Assembly: GCA_035528395.1 (NCBI GenBank)
Contig: DATKYR010000143.1
Location: forward strand, 1-33,556
Reading direction: 5' to 3'
DNA length: 33,556 nucleotides
DNA from: NIOZ-UU13 sp035528395
GTDB lineage: Bacteria > Planctomycetota > Phycisphaerae > Sedimentisphaerales > Anaerobacaceae
A program made the translations under genes and the position numbers. Below are positions 23,694 to 32,462 of this stretch, in pieces (the first letter of the stretch is position 1; each line of letters begins with the position of its first letter). The notes beneath the pieces are model-generated. The model was not told the origin of the DNA. It worked only from the letters and a program-made list of their open reading frames with translations, and ran no database searches.

Positions 23694-24178
23694 GCTCGGG
23701 TAAAATCTTTAAGCGAGATACAAATATTCAACAGTGGCTGCCTTTTTAATTTTGTGACACCATTATTTGCAAGCCGGTTTAGCAGCTCAATCGTAATGAT
23801 TGCTGCTCATTTTAAGTCCGGTTTTTCGCTAATCCTCTGGCACGTAAAAGTTTACTGCCATTAATTCTTCATAACACTAAGCTACTGTTACAAAGTTTTT
23901 AGACAATGAAAACGCCGATTAGGGTATAAATCGGCCACCAGGTACAATATTGAGCCTCTGATTGTCTAACAAGTTATTTCAGGTACCTTAGCACTCGGAT
24001 TTCGTATTTAAATCTGTGAAACCGACTGCAAATTTGATATTATGCCGGTTTGCAAACACATAAATAAGGTGTTCGCAATCCATAGAATTTAATAGTTAAA
24101 AGAATCATAGCTTCCCGGAAGCCACAATTTCCTATCGGGCAGAACAGAATAAGACCGGAAGTTTCGGCTAAACGTATT
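23694..24178. other. 485-bp gap inside the LPS block
   Basis: No gene seen. It probably holds the promoter of the waaF run. The main feature is a nested inverted repeat at 23899-23969. A palindrome GTTTGCAAAC lies at 24048-24057. The stretch does not show the common dispersed repeats seen elsewhere in the window. Confidence 0.5.
23899..23969. ncRNA. Possible structured RNA or cruciform element
   Basis: TTAGACAAT (23899-23907) pairs exactly with ATTGTCTAA (23961-23969). Inside lies a second exact stem GCCGATT/AATCGGC (23914-23920 with 23929-23935). A weaker CAGG...CCTCTG pairing follows. The 71-nt length and nested stems recall a multi-arm RNA, but it lacks the tRNA T-arm sequence. No match to a known riboswitch was recognised. 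Confidence 0.35.
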
Positions 24179-25228
24179 ATGGAAAGGGATCGAAAACACA
24201 TTAACACTCTGCTAATACGCTGTCCTAACTGGGTGGGTGATATAGTTATGGCAATTCCTGCGCTGGATTGCATTCGGAATAATTTTCCCGAGGCGAAAAT
24301 TATAGGTATAGTGAAAAATCGAGCCAAGGGTATACTAAGGGACGGCCCATGGTTTGATGGCTTCATCGATTCTGATGATAAATCATGGGGCGGATTCTGG
24401 CATATGACCAGGCAGATACGGGAGTGCAAAGCTGATATGGCTGTCTTGCTGCCTAACTCAGTCCGATCGCTTCTTAGCGTTTGGCTCGGCGGAGTAAAAG
24501 ATATTTATGGCTACCGCCGGAATTTGAGAGGTATGTTTCTTAGCGGCGGCCCGAAACCTGTGCGTAATAACCATGGAATTGTACCTATACCTACGACTGA
24601 ATATTACCTCGGAATCTGCCGCTGGCTGGGATTAAGTGTTCCTGATAAAGTACAGCCAAAGCTTTATATCGGGGAACAGGTTCTCAAACGTGCAGAATCG
24701 CTATTTCAAAAGCACGGGGTTCGGAAAAATGACCTTGTGATCGGGCTAAATCCCGGAGCAAGCTTCGGTGCGTCTAAATGCTGGCCTCCGGAATATTTTG
24801 CCGAACTGGCCGAATTATGCGAAAAAGAACTTGACGCAAAAGTTCTGCTTCTTGCCGGTCCTGGTGAAGAGCGTATCGTACAGGCTATTCTGCAAAAAAG
24901 CCATGCCAAAATCATCAATACCCATGACGAAGTAGTCGATCTCGAACTTTTGAAACCTTTGGTCCAAAGATGCAGTCTCTTAATCACGAATGATACAGGA
25001 CCACGGCATTATGCCGTGGCATTCGATGTTCCCGTGGTTGTCATTATGGGGCCGACAGATCCCCGTTACACTGCTTCCAATCTTGACCGAACTGTGGTGA
25101 TTAGAAAAGATCTATACTGCTCGCCCTGCCACAAAAAGACATGCCCCAGGGAACACCAGTGTATGACAGGAATAACTGTGGCCGAAGTGTTTACAGCAGC
25201 AAGAAATCTTCTGAAAGAGAACAAATAA
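24179..25228 (+). CDS. waaF: ADP-heptose:LPS heptosyltransferase (GT9, WaaF-like)
   Basis: Protein of 349 residues. LLIRCPNWVGDIVMAIPALD at 11-30 is the GT9 N-terminal signature with the catalytic-site Asp. The C-terminal nucleotide-sugar site is visible as IGLNPGASFGASKCWPPEYF, LLLAGPGEER, LLITNDTGPRHYAVAFDVPV, and GPTDPRYT. The CSPCHKKTCPREHQCM tail is typical of WaaF-type heptosyltransferase II. It acts on the cytoplasmic face of the inner membrane, adding L,D-heptose to the LPS core. There is no Shine-Dalgarno before the ATG. The next gene begins one base after its stop, so they are co-transcribed. Confidence 0.9.
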   Translation: MERDRKHINTLLIRCPNWVGDIVMAIPALDCIRNNFPEAKIIGIVKNRAKGILRDGPWFDGFIDSDDKSWGGFWHMTRQIRECKADMAVLLPNSVRSLLSVWLGGVKDIYGYRRNLRGMFLSGGPKPVRNNHGIVPIPTTEYYLGICRWLGLSVPDKVQPKLYIGEQVLKRAESLFQKHGVRKNDLVIGLNPGASFGASKCWPPEYFAELAELCEKELDAKVLLLAGPGEERIVQAILQKSHAKIINTHDEVVDLELLKPLVQRCSLLITNDTGPRHYAVAFDVPVVVIMGPTDPRYTASNLDRTVVIRKDLYCSPCHKKTCPREHQCMTGITVAEVFTAARNLLKENK

Positions 25229-25229
25229 T

Positions 25230-26813
25230 ATGGAGCCCTATGTATATCGGAATATATGGTCTAACCTAAAAAAGGTCACCTGCCCGAAAGACGAACTCTT
25301 TCAGTTATCGCGCAAGGTTGCCTTTTCTTTCGTCGACCGATTCTATCAAAAAGGTTCTTTTGAACCGGAGTACATTGATCTGCTTTGTGAAATGGCCACG
25401 TCTTTTTCAGATATGGAACTCAATAACATAGCTGCATCTGCTCTTTTTGAAATCATCGTGGAAAAATTATGTGATGATTATGAAGATATGCCTGTGGAAA
25501 TCTACAACCGAATCATGTCTCAGGTAATCACTTACTGTCGAAACATTCCTTCGGGAGAAGAACTGGACAAACGACTGACCGAGTTTAGAATTTTTTCCTT
25601 TGAAAGTCTTTATCATCGGGCCAATTTCATACATAGTCGAGAGTATAGCTGGGATATCAACAAACCTCCGGATAAAATCATTCTGCTGTCTCGTGTGACG
25701 ATCGGTGCCGACGTTGCCATTTTAAGCGTTATGATACAACGCCTCGCTAAGATCTTTCCTCAAACGGCAATTACTATTATCGGCAACAAAAAACTCACCG
25801 GCGTCTTTGGGGGCAATCCACACATTCGAATCCAACAGCTCAATTACGCTCGGCGTGGCGGACTCTTAGAGCGCTTTTCAAGCTGGCATAAAACTCTGGA
25901 CATTCTTGCCGAAGAGATGCCGCCCGACTGCGAAGAGAATATTCTGTTGATCGATCCAGACTCACGAATTTCTCAACTGGGTGTTCTGCCGCTGACCCAT
26001 CGGGAAAACTATCTGTTTTTCAACAGCCGGAAATTTCCTTCATGGGCGAAAAACACATGTATGGCTGAACGGACAAATCATTGGATGGATACTGTTTTTG
26101 GGATATCCGACTTTTGCTATCCGAATGTTTGGACGCCGTCACCCATCGTACACCAGGCCCGAAATATGACTGCCCGCCTTGGCGCCGCAGGTTGCAGAAA
26201 ACTCATCACAGTAAATTTTGGCGTAGGAGAGAATCCACGAAAAAGACTGGGCGCAGATTTCGAGAAAAAACTGCTGCAGGAAATTTTGAAAAGCCCGCAA
26301 ACCGTAGTGCTTCTCGACAGAGGTTTCGGTGAAGACGAGCTTTCCCGCTCCGGCTCTCTGATTGCGGAACTGAGGGATCGAGGTTTCGAAACTGCCGGTG
26401 TCCGCTTTGGAGACTCCGAATTACCCGGCATGTCACACGGAATCCTGGGCGTCGAGTGCACAATCGGCGAAATCGCAGCACTTATTGCCGAGTGTGATGA
26501 ATTTATCGGCTACGACTCAGCTTGTCAGCATATCGCAGCTGCAGCGCAAAAACCAACTCTGACTATTTTTGCAGGCAGCAATAATATGAACTTTATTCGA
26601 CGGTGGAGTGCGTGCGGAAATACGCAATGCAAGATCGTACATATCAACACCTTAACCAACCCACGACATATTAATACGGACGAGGTTATCTTGCGAATAA
26701 TGGAAGAACGAACTCCAGCAATACAAGAGCCCCCGGAGCGTCGGCAGAAAATACGGGAAATATCGTCACCTAAGCGCCTCGACAAACCCGCAAAAGAAAC
26801 TGTGGATAATTGA
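25230..26813 (+). CDS. Divergent GT9-like protein with N-terminal extension
   Basis: Protein of 527 residues. Residues 1 to about 145 form an all-helical extension I do not recognise. From about 150 a GT9-like fold follows: PPDKIILLSRVTIGADVAIL corresponds to the N-terminal strand and loop of heptosyltransferases, then ITIIGNKKL, and in the second half KLITVNFGVGENPRKRL, VVLLDRGFGEDE, DEFIGYDSACQHIAAAAQKP and LTIFAGSNN. The usual N-terminal Gly-Asp motif is replaced by GADVAIL. The last 40 residues are Pro/Lys/Glu-rich. It is likely a sugar transferase of the core, perhaps heptosyl, but the substrate and even activity are uncertain. It starts 1 bp after waaF stops. Confidence 0.7.
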   Translation: MEPYVYRNIWSNLKKVTCPKDELFQLSRKVAFSFVDRFYQKGSFEPEYIDLLCEMATSFSDMELNNIAASALFEIIVEKLCDDYEDMPVEIYNRIMSQVITYCRNIPSGEELDKRLTEFRIFSFESLYHRANFIHSREYSWDINKPPDKIILLSRVTIGADVAILSVMIQRLAKIFPQTAITIIGNKKLTGVFGGNPHIRIQQLNYARRGGLLERFSSWHKTLDILAEEMPPDCEENILLIDPDSRISQLGVLPLTHRENYLFFNSRKFPSWAKNTCMAERTNHWMDTVFGISDFCYPNVWTPSPIVHQARNMTARLGAAGCRKLITVNFGVGENPRKRLGADFEKKLLQEILKSPQTVVLLDRGFGEDELSRSGSLIAELRDRGFETAGVRFGDSELPGMSHGILGVECTIGEIAALIAECDEFIGYDSACQHIAAAAQKPTLTIFAGSNNMNFIRRWSACGNTQCKIVHINTLTNPRHINTDEVILRIMEERTPAIQEPPERRQKIREISSPKRLDKPAKETVDN

Positions 26814-26858
26814 CTCGCATGTGAACATGGATGCGCTTAACGGAATATCATAAGTATC

Positions 26859-28391
26859 ATGAAAATATTTTTTATCTATCCTTCAGCAGAATCACAATTA
26901 GGCTTCAATTATGGCGTTGCACACATGGCCTCGGTCTTGAAGCAAGCCGGACATCAAGTCAGATTTTGGCAGCTCTGCGAAGATATTAAGCCGCTGCCGG
27001 ATGAAGAAGAATTCATCGAGAGAATAGTCTCTGAAAAGCCGGACATTCTCGCATTTTCAGTAGTAACCAATCAATGGCCATATGCCCAAAAGTTAGCTTC
27101 CTGGGCTAAAAAAAAGCTTTCCATTCCGTTCGTGATCGGCGGAATCCATACTTTGTTTAACACACATAACATCCTTGAAACAGGTCTGTTCGACTACGCC
27201 TTCCGGGGTGAATGCGAAGACGCCTTTCCGGAATTCGTTGAAAAGCTTGAACAGGGAAAAAGCGTAGAAAATGTACGCAATCTTGCTTTAGTGAACGAGG
27301 GTAAAATCAAAATCAATCCAGTGCGCCCCCTGCCGGATTTAACAAAACTGCCTCCAAAAGACTATAAGAGCATGGATTTCCAGAGAACTATAGATGCCAA
27401 AAATGGCTGGGTCGGATTGATGGCTTCACGAGGCTGCCCATTCTCCTGTACTTACTGCTTCAATCACGTGATGGTTAAAGCATATAAAGATGATCTTCAA
27501 TGCAGCTTCAGGCAGCTTAATTACATACGGCGATTCAGTGTCGATGAGGTGATTAAGGAAATTGAGTATTTGCAGAAGAATTATCGTAATATAAAAATGT
27601 TTATATTCGACGACGACCTATTCACTTTTGATAAGCGATACGTACAGGCGTTCTGCAAAGCTTATAAAAAGGTTTCCCGCATCCCCTTTGTAATAAACGC
27701 ACATGTTAGCTTTTTCGATGATGAATGCAGCCGGGCTCTTGCGGAGGCCAACTGTAAAATCGTTAAATTCGGAGTGGAGTCAGGCAGCCCGAAAATTCGA
27801 AACAGGATTCTGAATCGCCACATGAGCAATGAAAAAATTATCGAGGCAATTAAGACGGTCGCCGATCATGGGATGCACAGTTCCGTCTTCCTGATAATAG
27901 GCTTTCCGCACGAAGATCGTGATGACCTGTTCGAAACAATTAAGCTTATGGCCGCAGCAAAACCCGGACGATTTCGCTGGACTTATTTTTTTCCTTTCCC
28001 GGGAACAAAGTCGCACCAAATCAGCTTCGACGGCCGATACATTAATTCCGAAAAAATGGAGAAACTTAAAAATTTCACAGACGAGTCTTGCCTGGAATTC
28101 GGCCCGGAACACAATCTGCTGCTGAAGAAAATCGGTCGCATTATGCCCTGGTTCGTCAACGCCTTTTCAGATCTTTCCGTATCCGGGTTTTACGCCGAAC
28201 GCATCGAAGAAATACTGGCTTTAGATGAAGATCAGTGGACGAAGGTATCTCCGAATATACACGCCGAGGATAAAAAATATTCCCAGCGCTTCAGCGAAAA
28301 AGGACAGTCCCATTACGCCATCAAATATAATCGTTTCATGGGTGTTATATCAGACTACTTCCTGCACGATAATGACCTAAGTAATAAATAA
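26859..28391 (+). CDS. B12-binding-domain radical SAM protein
   Basis: Protein of 510 residues. Residues 1 to about 145 form a cobalamin-binding type Rossmann domain (MKIFFIYPSAESQLGFNYG, PDILAFSVVTNQWPYA, IPFVIGGIHTLFN, YAFRGECEDAFPEF). The radical SAM core starts at about 185 with C193, C197 and C200 in ASRGCPFSCTYCFNH. It includes MFIFDDDLFTFDKRYV, KFGVESGSPKIRNRILNRHM and VFLIIGFPHEDRDDLF. Class B members methylate unactivated carbon or remodel substrates such as sugars and lipids. The reaction here is unknown. The position between a sugar transferase and a WaaP-type kinase (45 bp after one, 13 bp before the other) suggests a substrate in LPS or its precursors. Confidence 0.88.
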   Translation: MKIFFIYPSAESQLGFNYGVAHMASVLKQAGHQVRFWQLCEDIKPLPDEEEFIERIVSEKPDILAFSVVTNQWPYAQKLASWAKKKLSIPFVIGGIHTLFNTHNILETGLFDYAFRGECEDAFPEFVEKLEQGKSVENVRNLALVNEGKIKINPVRPLPDLTKLPPKDYKSMDFQRTIDAKNGWVGLMASRGCPFSCTYCFNHVMVKAYKDDLQCSFRQLNYIRRFSVDEVIKEIEYLQKNYRNIKMFIFDDDLFTFDKRYVQAFCKAYKKVSRIPFVINAHVSFFDDECSRALAEANCKIVKFGVESGSPKIRNRILNRHMSNEKIIEAIKTVADHGMHSSVFLIIGFPHEDRDDLFETIKLMAAAKPGRFRWTYFFPFPGTKSHQISFDGRYINSEKMEKLKNFTDESCLEFGPEHNLLLKKIGRIMPWFVNAFSDLSVSGFYAERIEEILALDEDQWTKVSPNIHAEDKKYSQRFSEKGQSHYAIKYNRFMGVISDYFLHDNDLSNK

Positions 28392-28404
28392 TTGGCTCTG
28401 AGTA

Positions 28405-29259
28405 ATGACCGAACAGAGATTTATAGAAACTTCACAATCATTTTTCATAGACAGCGGCTACGTAAGAGCTTTTGAAAAACTCGGCCTGACATCCTTCGAT
28501 GCTCTCTTTTCTTTCAATACCGGAAAAGACCCCGGCGGTTCCAGCCTGCCTGAATATCGAAGCCGCCTGGAGTTTAAAATATCCGATCCTGAGAAAATAG
28601 TTTTTTTGAAACGCTACAATCACCCCGATGCACTCACCCAAATCAAAAACTGGTTCTGGCATAATACCCGTAAAAGTATGATGTCCTTCGATTTAGACCC
28701 AACGGATCATCTGGCCCGGGCAGGTATAAATACGCCCAAAACTGTTTCTTATGGCGAGCAATGGGGCGTCTTTCTTGAAAAAAGAAGCTTTATAATAACT
28801 GAAGAACTTCCCAATGCCGAATCCCTGGAGCAACAACTGCCGGACTGCTTCAAGGATCGTTCAAAAACTGAGAATCTCAGACAGCAAAGAAATTTCATAG
28901 AACGGCTCGGCCAATTCGCCAAAAAATTTCATTATACGGGCTATCGTCACAGAGATTTTTATCTCGCGCATATATTTTATTCAGATGACGGCACCTTTTA
29001 CCTGATCGACCTGCAGCGAGCATTCAAGCCTCGCATTCTCGCCGAGAGGTTTCGTGTCAAGGATATAGCCCAGTTATATTATTCGGCCCCGGGCAGCGCT
29101 TTCTCAAAGACCGACCGCCTTCGCTTTTACAAAAGTTATGCCGGAAAGAGGCCCCTGAACGGACGCGACAAAGCGTTCATTCGCAAAGTGGTCAGAAAAG
29201 TCAAGCGGATAGCCAAACGCGAGATTAAACACGGCAGGCTTGTCCCCTTTACAAACTGA
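28405..29259 (+). CDS. LPS core kinase, WaaP/Kdo-kinase family
   Basis: Protein of 284 residues with the fold of eukaryotic-like kinases. IVFLKRYNHP near 55-64 holds the ATP-binding Lys. IITEELPNAESLEQQL is the hinge area. HRDFYLAHIF at 182-191 has catalytic Asp184, and YLIDLQRA near 199-206 has the metal-binding Asp202. This pattern matches WaaP/RfaP, which phosphorylates a core heptose and stabilises the outer membrane. The basic C-terminus (RKVVRKVKRIAKREIKHGR) fits a membrane-surface enzyme. The exact acceptor sugar is inferred from neighbours. Spacing is 13 bp from the radical SAM gene and 29 bp to the next. Confidence 0.85.
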   Translation: MTEQRFIETSQSFFIDSGYVRAFEKLGLTSFDALFSFNTGKDPGGSSLPEYRSRLEFKISDPEKIVFLKRYNHPDALTQIKNWFWHNTRKSMMSFDLDPTDHLARAGINTPKTVSYGEQWGVFLEKRSFIITEELPNAESLEQQLPDCFKDRSKTENLRQQRNFIERLGQFAKKFHYTGYRHRDFYLAHIFYSDDGTFYLIDLQRAFKPRILAERFRVKDIAQLYYSAPGSAFSKTDRLRFYKSYAGKRPLNGRDKAFIRKVVRKVKRIAKREIKHGRLVPFTN

Positions 29260-29288
29260 TTTTCCCCGATTATAGTGCCTGGTACAAA

Positions 29289-30470
29289 ATGAAAGTTGCA
29301 ATAATAATAGAGCGTTACGATATTTCTCTTGGTGGAGCCGAGTGGCTTGTTTTCGAATTGGCCTCCGCGCTTTCCCAACTCGGTCTTGACGTTGACATTC
29401 TGGCCTCACAGGGTGATAGTTCTGCCGCCAATGTCCGCATTCTTTGCCGAGCCGGTCATAGCAAACACATTTCATTAGCTTCTTTTGCGAAGTTGATCTC
29501 GCATTATCTTTGCCGGAACCACTACGACATTATTCACAGTCTTATTCCGTTAACTTTTGCAGATGTTTATCAACCTCCGGGTGGAAGCTTTGCCGAAGCA
29601 ATAATCCGTAATGCTGCAAGCTACAGGAACAAGCTCGTGTTTTCTTACAAGCAAGCTACGGCTTTTACAAACTGGCGCAGGACGGGGATGCTGTGGGCTG
29701 AAAAAAAACTTTGCAGAGACCCGAACGGCCCAATTATCGCCGCCCTTTCAAACTACGTGAAAGACCAGTTCATAAACCATTATAATCTTCAAAGCGAACG
29801 CATAGCGTTGGTTCCCAACGGCGTCAAAGTCGATAATGAAGTAGATGCCGAAATCGCCGAGAAACTAAAGAGGCAAATATTTCAGCAGCTTGCAATAGAA
29901 AGCCCCGCCAATCCGGTATTTTTTCTATTTGGCGCCAATAATTTCCGGCTCAAGGGTCTTGAAGTGCTGACCGAAGCGATGACGCTTCTTGAGAAATCAC
30001 AAATGCCTCGGACCCCATATCTGATAGTCGCCGGAAGCGGGAAAATAAATAAATTCCGCTCATTAGCTGAAAAAATGAACCTGGACAAAAGAATAGTTTT
30101 TCTCGGCCATCTTCCAAATATACAAAATGCCATGTCGATATCCGATGTGGCCGTGTTGCCGACTTTCTATGACCCTTGTTCTCGATACATTCTTGAGGCC
30201 CTGGCAGCCTGCAAGCCCGTGATAACAACGAAGTTCAACGGTGCATCCGATTTCTTTGTAAATAACCGCCACGGCAAGGTCATCGATACCCCCGTGAACA
30301 TAGATGCACTGGCCGAAGCGATTCGCTATTTCACAGTTACGAAAAATATCGAGAATGCGTCACAGGCGATTATCGAGGACAATCTCAAAGAGAATATCTC
30401 GATCGGCCGGGCTGCCGGGCAATTAATAGATGTTTTTGAATCCATTCTCCAGAGGAAAGGCCGGCAATGA
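29289..30470 (+). CDS. GT4 glycosyltransferase, WaaG-like
   Basis: Protein of 393 residues. N-terminal domain: AIIIERYDISLGGAEWLVFE with the Gly-Gly loop, DIIHSLIPLTFADVYQPPGG. C-terminal domain: FFLFGANNFRLKGLEVLTEA, LIVAGSGK, VFLGHLPNIQNAMSISDVAV, then YDPCSRYILEALAACKPVIT with the retaining-GT4 Glu. The PPGG and YDPCS features recall WaaG, which adds glucose to heptose II of the core. Other core sugars are possible. The stop overlaps the plsY start as ATGA, so translation is likely coupled. Confidence 0.87.
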   Translation: MKVAIIIERYDISLGGAEWLVFELASALSQLGLDVDILASQGDSSAANVRILCRAGHSKHISLASFAKLISHYLCRNHYDIIHSLIPLTFADVYQPPGGSFAEAIIRNAASYRNKLVFSYKQATAFTNWRRTGMLWAEKKLCRDPNGPIIAALSNYVKDQFINHYNLQSERIALVPNGVKVDNEVDAEIAEKLKRQIFQQLAIESPANPVFFLFGANNFRLKGLEVLTEAMTLLEKSQMPRTPYLIVAGSGKINKFRSLAEKMNLDKRIVFLGHLPNIQNAMSISDVAVLPTFYDPCSRYILEALAACKPVITTKFNGASDFFVNNRHGKVIDTPVNIDALAEAIRYFTVTKNIENASQAIIEDNLKENISIGRAAGQLIDVFESILQRKGRQ

Positions 30471-31111
30471 TGCACGTATTTTTCCCGCTCGCAATCATTG
30501 CTGCGTATCTGCTCGGCTCGATCCCGTTCGGGCTGCTCATCGCAAAAGCACACGGCAAGGATTTACGCTCGATAGGCTCTGGCAATATCGGCGCGACCAA
30601 TGTCTCGCGCGCTCTCGGCAGAAAGTGGGCATATGTCTGCTTCGTCCTCGATGTGCTCAAAGGCCTGATCCCGATGCTCGCGACCATGCTCATTGCCAAA
30701 CCTGACAGCGTTCTTACGCTCTGGTTATGGCTCGCCGTCGGCTGTGCTGCTATTCTGGGCCATATCTTCCCGATATACCTCAAATTCAAAGGCGGTAAAG
30801 GCGTATCGACCAGTTTCGGTGTGGCATTGGGGCTTTGGCCCTACTTTACAGTTTGCGCCTTGTTTTTCGCGGTGACGTGGGTGGTAGTCGTTCTGATCTG
30901 GCGGTACGTCTCCCTGGCATCAATCGCCGCTTCGGTTACCTTTCCCCTTGTTTTGATTGCAGCGATGATTTTCATGCCGGACTGGTATTTTGGCAACCTG
31001 TGGCCGGTACTAATCACGTCCGTTGCAATACCGGTAATGGTAATTATCCGTCATCGCGAAAACATAAAAAGACTGCGTGCAGGAACCGAAAGCAAAATCT
31101 TGAAGTCCTGA
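30467..31111 (+). CDS. plsY: Acyl-phosphate:glycerol-3-phosphate acyltransferase
   Basis: Protein of 214 residues, an integral membrane enzyme with about five helices. It makes lysophosphatidic acid from acyl-phosphate. The three PlsY motifs are visible: LGSIPFGLLIAK and SIGSGNIGATNVSRALGRKW (about 14-50), FKGGKGVSTSFG near 105-116 (phosphate loop), and VIIRHRENIKRLRAG near the C-terminus. It overlaps the GT4 gene by 4 bp. A second ATG directly follows the first, so either could be used. It links the LPS block with phospholipid synthesis and is the last gene of the run. Confidence 0.93.
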   Translation: MMHVFFPLAIIAAYLLGSIPFGLLIAKAHGKDLRSIGSGNIGATNVSRALGRKWAYVCFVLDVLKGLIPMLATMLIAKPDSVLTLWLWLAVGCAAILGHIFPIYLKFKGGKGVSTSFGVALGLWPYFTVCALFFAVTWVVVVLIWRYVSLASIAASVTFPLVLIAAMIFMPDWYFGNLWPVLITSVAIPVMVIIRHRENIKRLRAGTESKILKS

Positions 31112-31303
31112 ATGCTGAAATCGGTCAAGAACAACCGGCTAAGTGCCGGCGGAAATTCTCACGTCATTTCGAACATCCAGACTTTTTTCGAACTTTTTTC
31201 AGGCGAGAAGCGACTATAATACGAACCACTTGCACCGCACATCGAGGTGGCTCAAGCCATGTTGGCGATTTATAGACACTAATGACGCCGGACATTATAT
31301 GAG
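31112..31303 (+). promoter_or_regulatory. Probable promoter region of the ECF sigma operon
   Basis: A near-direct repeat GACTTTTTTCGAACTTTTTTC lies around 31180-31200. A perfect TATAAT (31215-31220) follows. No good TTGACA stands at the usual distance, so the T-rich repeat may be the upstream element. A small stem CCGGC-TAAGT-GCCGG at 31135-31149 follows the plsY stop. Confidence 0.4.
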
Positions 31304-31852
31304 ATGGAACAAGATAAGCTATCCAATGCAATTTTGGTTCTCAACTGCCAGAGACGCGATGAGTCGGCTTTTCGAGAGCTGGTGAACCGCTGGGAACCGC
31401 GTCTTTATTACTACCTGCGGCGTATCGTCGAGAATGAAAATGACGTCTGGGATACCCTCCAGGAAACATGGCTGGCTGTTTTCCAAAACATCCGCAAGTT
31501 GCAGGATCCCCTGAAGTTTCCAACATGGTTGTATCAGATCAGTCACAACAAAGCTGTGAGTCTGCTTCGAAAAGAAAACAGATATACTCAAATGACAGTT
31601 GAGAAGGAGGCTGACTATTGTGAAAGCAACACTACCATCTCCACTGTTAAAGAACGAGCAGAGCTTGTTCACAAGGCATTAGACAAACTTAAGTTAGCTC
31701 ACCGGGAGGTGCTGACGCTGCATTTCCTGGAAGGTTTTTCCATTAGGGAAATGGCCCAGGTCATTGGAATATCAGAAGGCACGGCAAAATCGCGCCTATA
31801 CTATGCGAAAAATGAACTCCACAAAGCATTAAAAGGAGCGAATCATGTATGA
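31304..31852 (+). CDS. ECF-type RNA polymerase sigma factor
   Basis: Protein of 182 residues with only the two ECF domains. Sigma-2 lies at about 20-90 (AFRELVNRWEPRLYYYLRRI, DVWDTLQETWLAVFQNIRKL, FPTWLYQISHNKAVSLLRKE). Sigma-4 lies at about 125-178 (LKLAHREVLTLHFLEGFSIR, then EMAQVIGISEGTAKSRLYYA as the helix-turn-helix). It should direct RNA polymerase to a small regulon, perhaps its own promoter. The membrane protein gene overlaps its end by 8 bp, the usual arrangement for a sigma factor and its controller. The start has no clear Shine-Dalgarno; GAG directly precedes ATG. Confidence 0.92.
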   Translation: MEQDKLSNAILVLNCQRRDESAFRELVNRWEPRLYYYLRRIVENENDVWDTLQETWLAVFQNIRKLQDPLKFPTWLYQISHNKAVSLLRKENRYTQMTVEKEADYCESNTTISTVKERAELVHKALDKLKLAHREVLTLHFLEGFSIREMAQVIGISEGTAKSRLYYAKNELHKALKGANHV

Positions 31853-32459
31853 ACCGAACGGTAAAAGAGAATTTGCTGACAACTTGCTTGCACAGGATCC
31901 GCCCTCTACGGATATGCAGCAGCGACACAAAGAAGTTCTCCTCAAGAAAATTGAACGACGTATGTGCCTGCAAAAAGCGGTTATTATAGCAATCTATATA
32001 GTGATTTTCTTAGCTGCTTTCGGAGCATTTAACCTGCGGAAGTGCACTGATAACGTGGTCCACTCCATTTGCTGGGGAATAGTTTCATTGCATATTTTAC
32101 TATGGTCTCTCGTGTACATTCTGCGAGGAATATGTATGAATATGGAGGAATTAATAGAAAAAAAGTTCGACAACGATGAAAGGCGTCGAAACAAAAACCA
32201 GAACTTATTCCTTACCATTTGGGCAATTTTTGTGTTTGTCCTTAGCTCCTGGTTTTTATATCGTTCTTTCTTTCTGACCGATTCCCTCAAGGCAGCTCAG
32301 AAAACTGTAAGTATTTTGTGGGCTACGATAGTTTTTCTCAATTTATACCCATTTCGAACAGCTACACTCATTGGCAAACTGTGGCTCGAATACAAAAAAA
32401 TGGAGCTAAATATCCCCAAATCAGAAGAGCAGAATTTGAAAAATCAGGGCAAGCAATGA
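31845..32459 (+). CDS. Four-helix membrane protein, possible anti-sigma factor
   Basis: Protein of 204 residues. A charged cytoplasmic N-terminus of about 45 residues (EFADNLLAQDP, QQRHKEVLLKKIERRM) is followed by four membrane helices near 47-65, 75-95, 125-145 and 148-168. A charged loop, EELIEKKFDNDERRRNKNQN, lies between helices 2 and 3. It lacks the zinc HxxxCxxC motif of common anti-sigma factors. The overlap with the sigma gene suggests it holds or senses for that sigma factor; this is inference from context only. Confidence 0.7.
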   Translation: MYEPNGKREFADNLLAQDPPSTDMQQRHKEVLLKKIERRMCLQKAVIIAIYIVIFLAAFGAFNLRKCTDNVVHSICWGIVSLHILLWSLVYILRGICMNMEELIEKKFDNDERRRNKNQNLFLTIWAIFVFVLSSWFLYRSFFLTDSLKAAQKTVSILWATIVFLNLYPFRTATLIGKLWLEYKKMELNIPKSEEQNLKNQGKQ

Positions 32460-32462
32460 CTG

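Noticed and set aside
23899..23969. Possible tRNA gene
   Set aside because: Although the length is right and the ends pair, the T-arm GTTCRA sequence and anticodon arm are absent.
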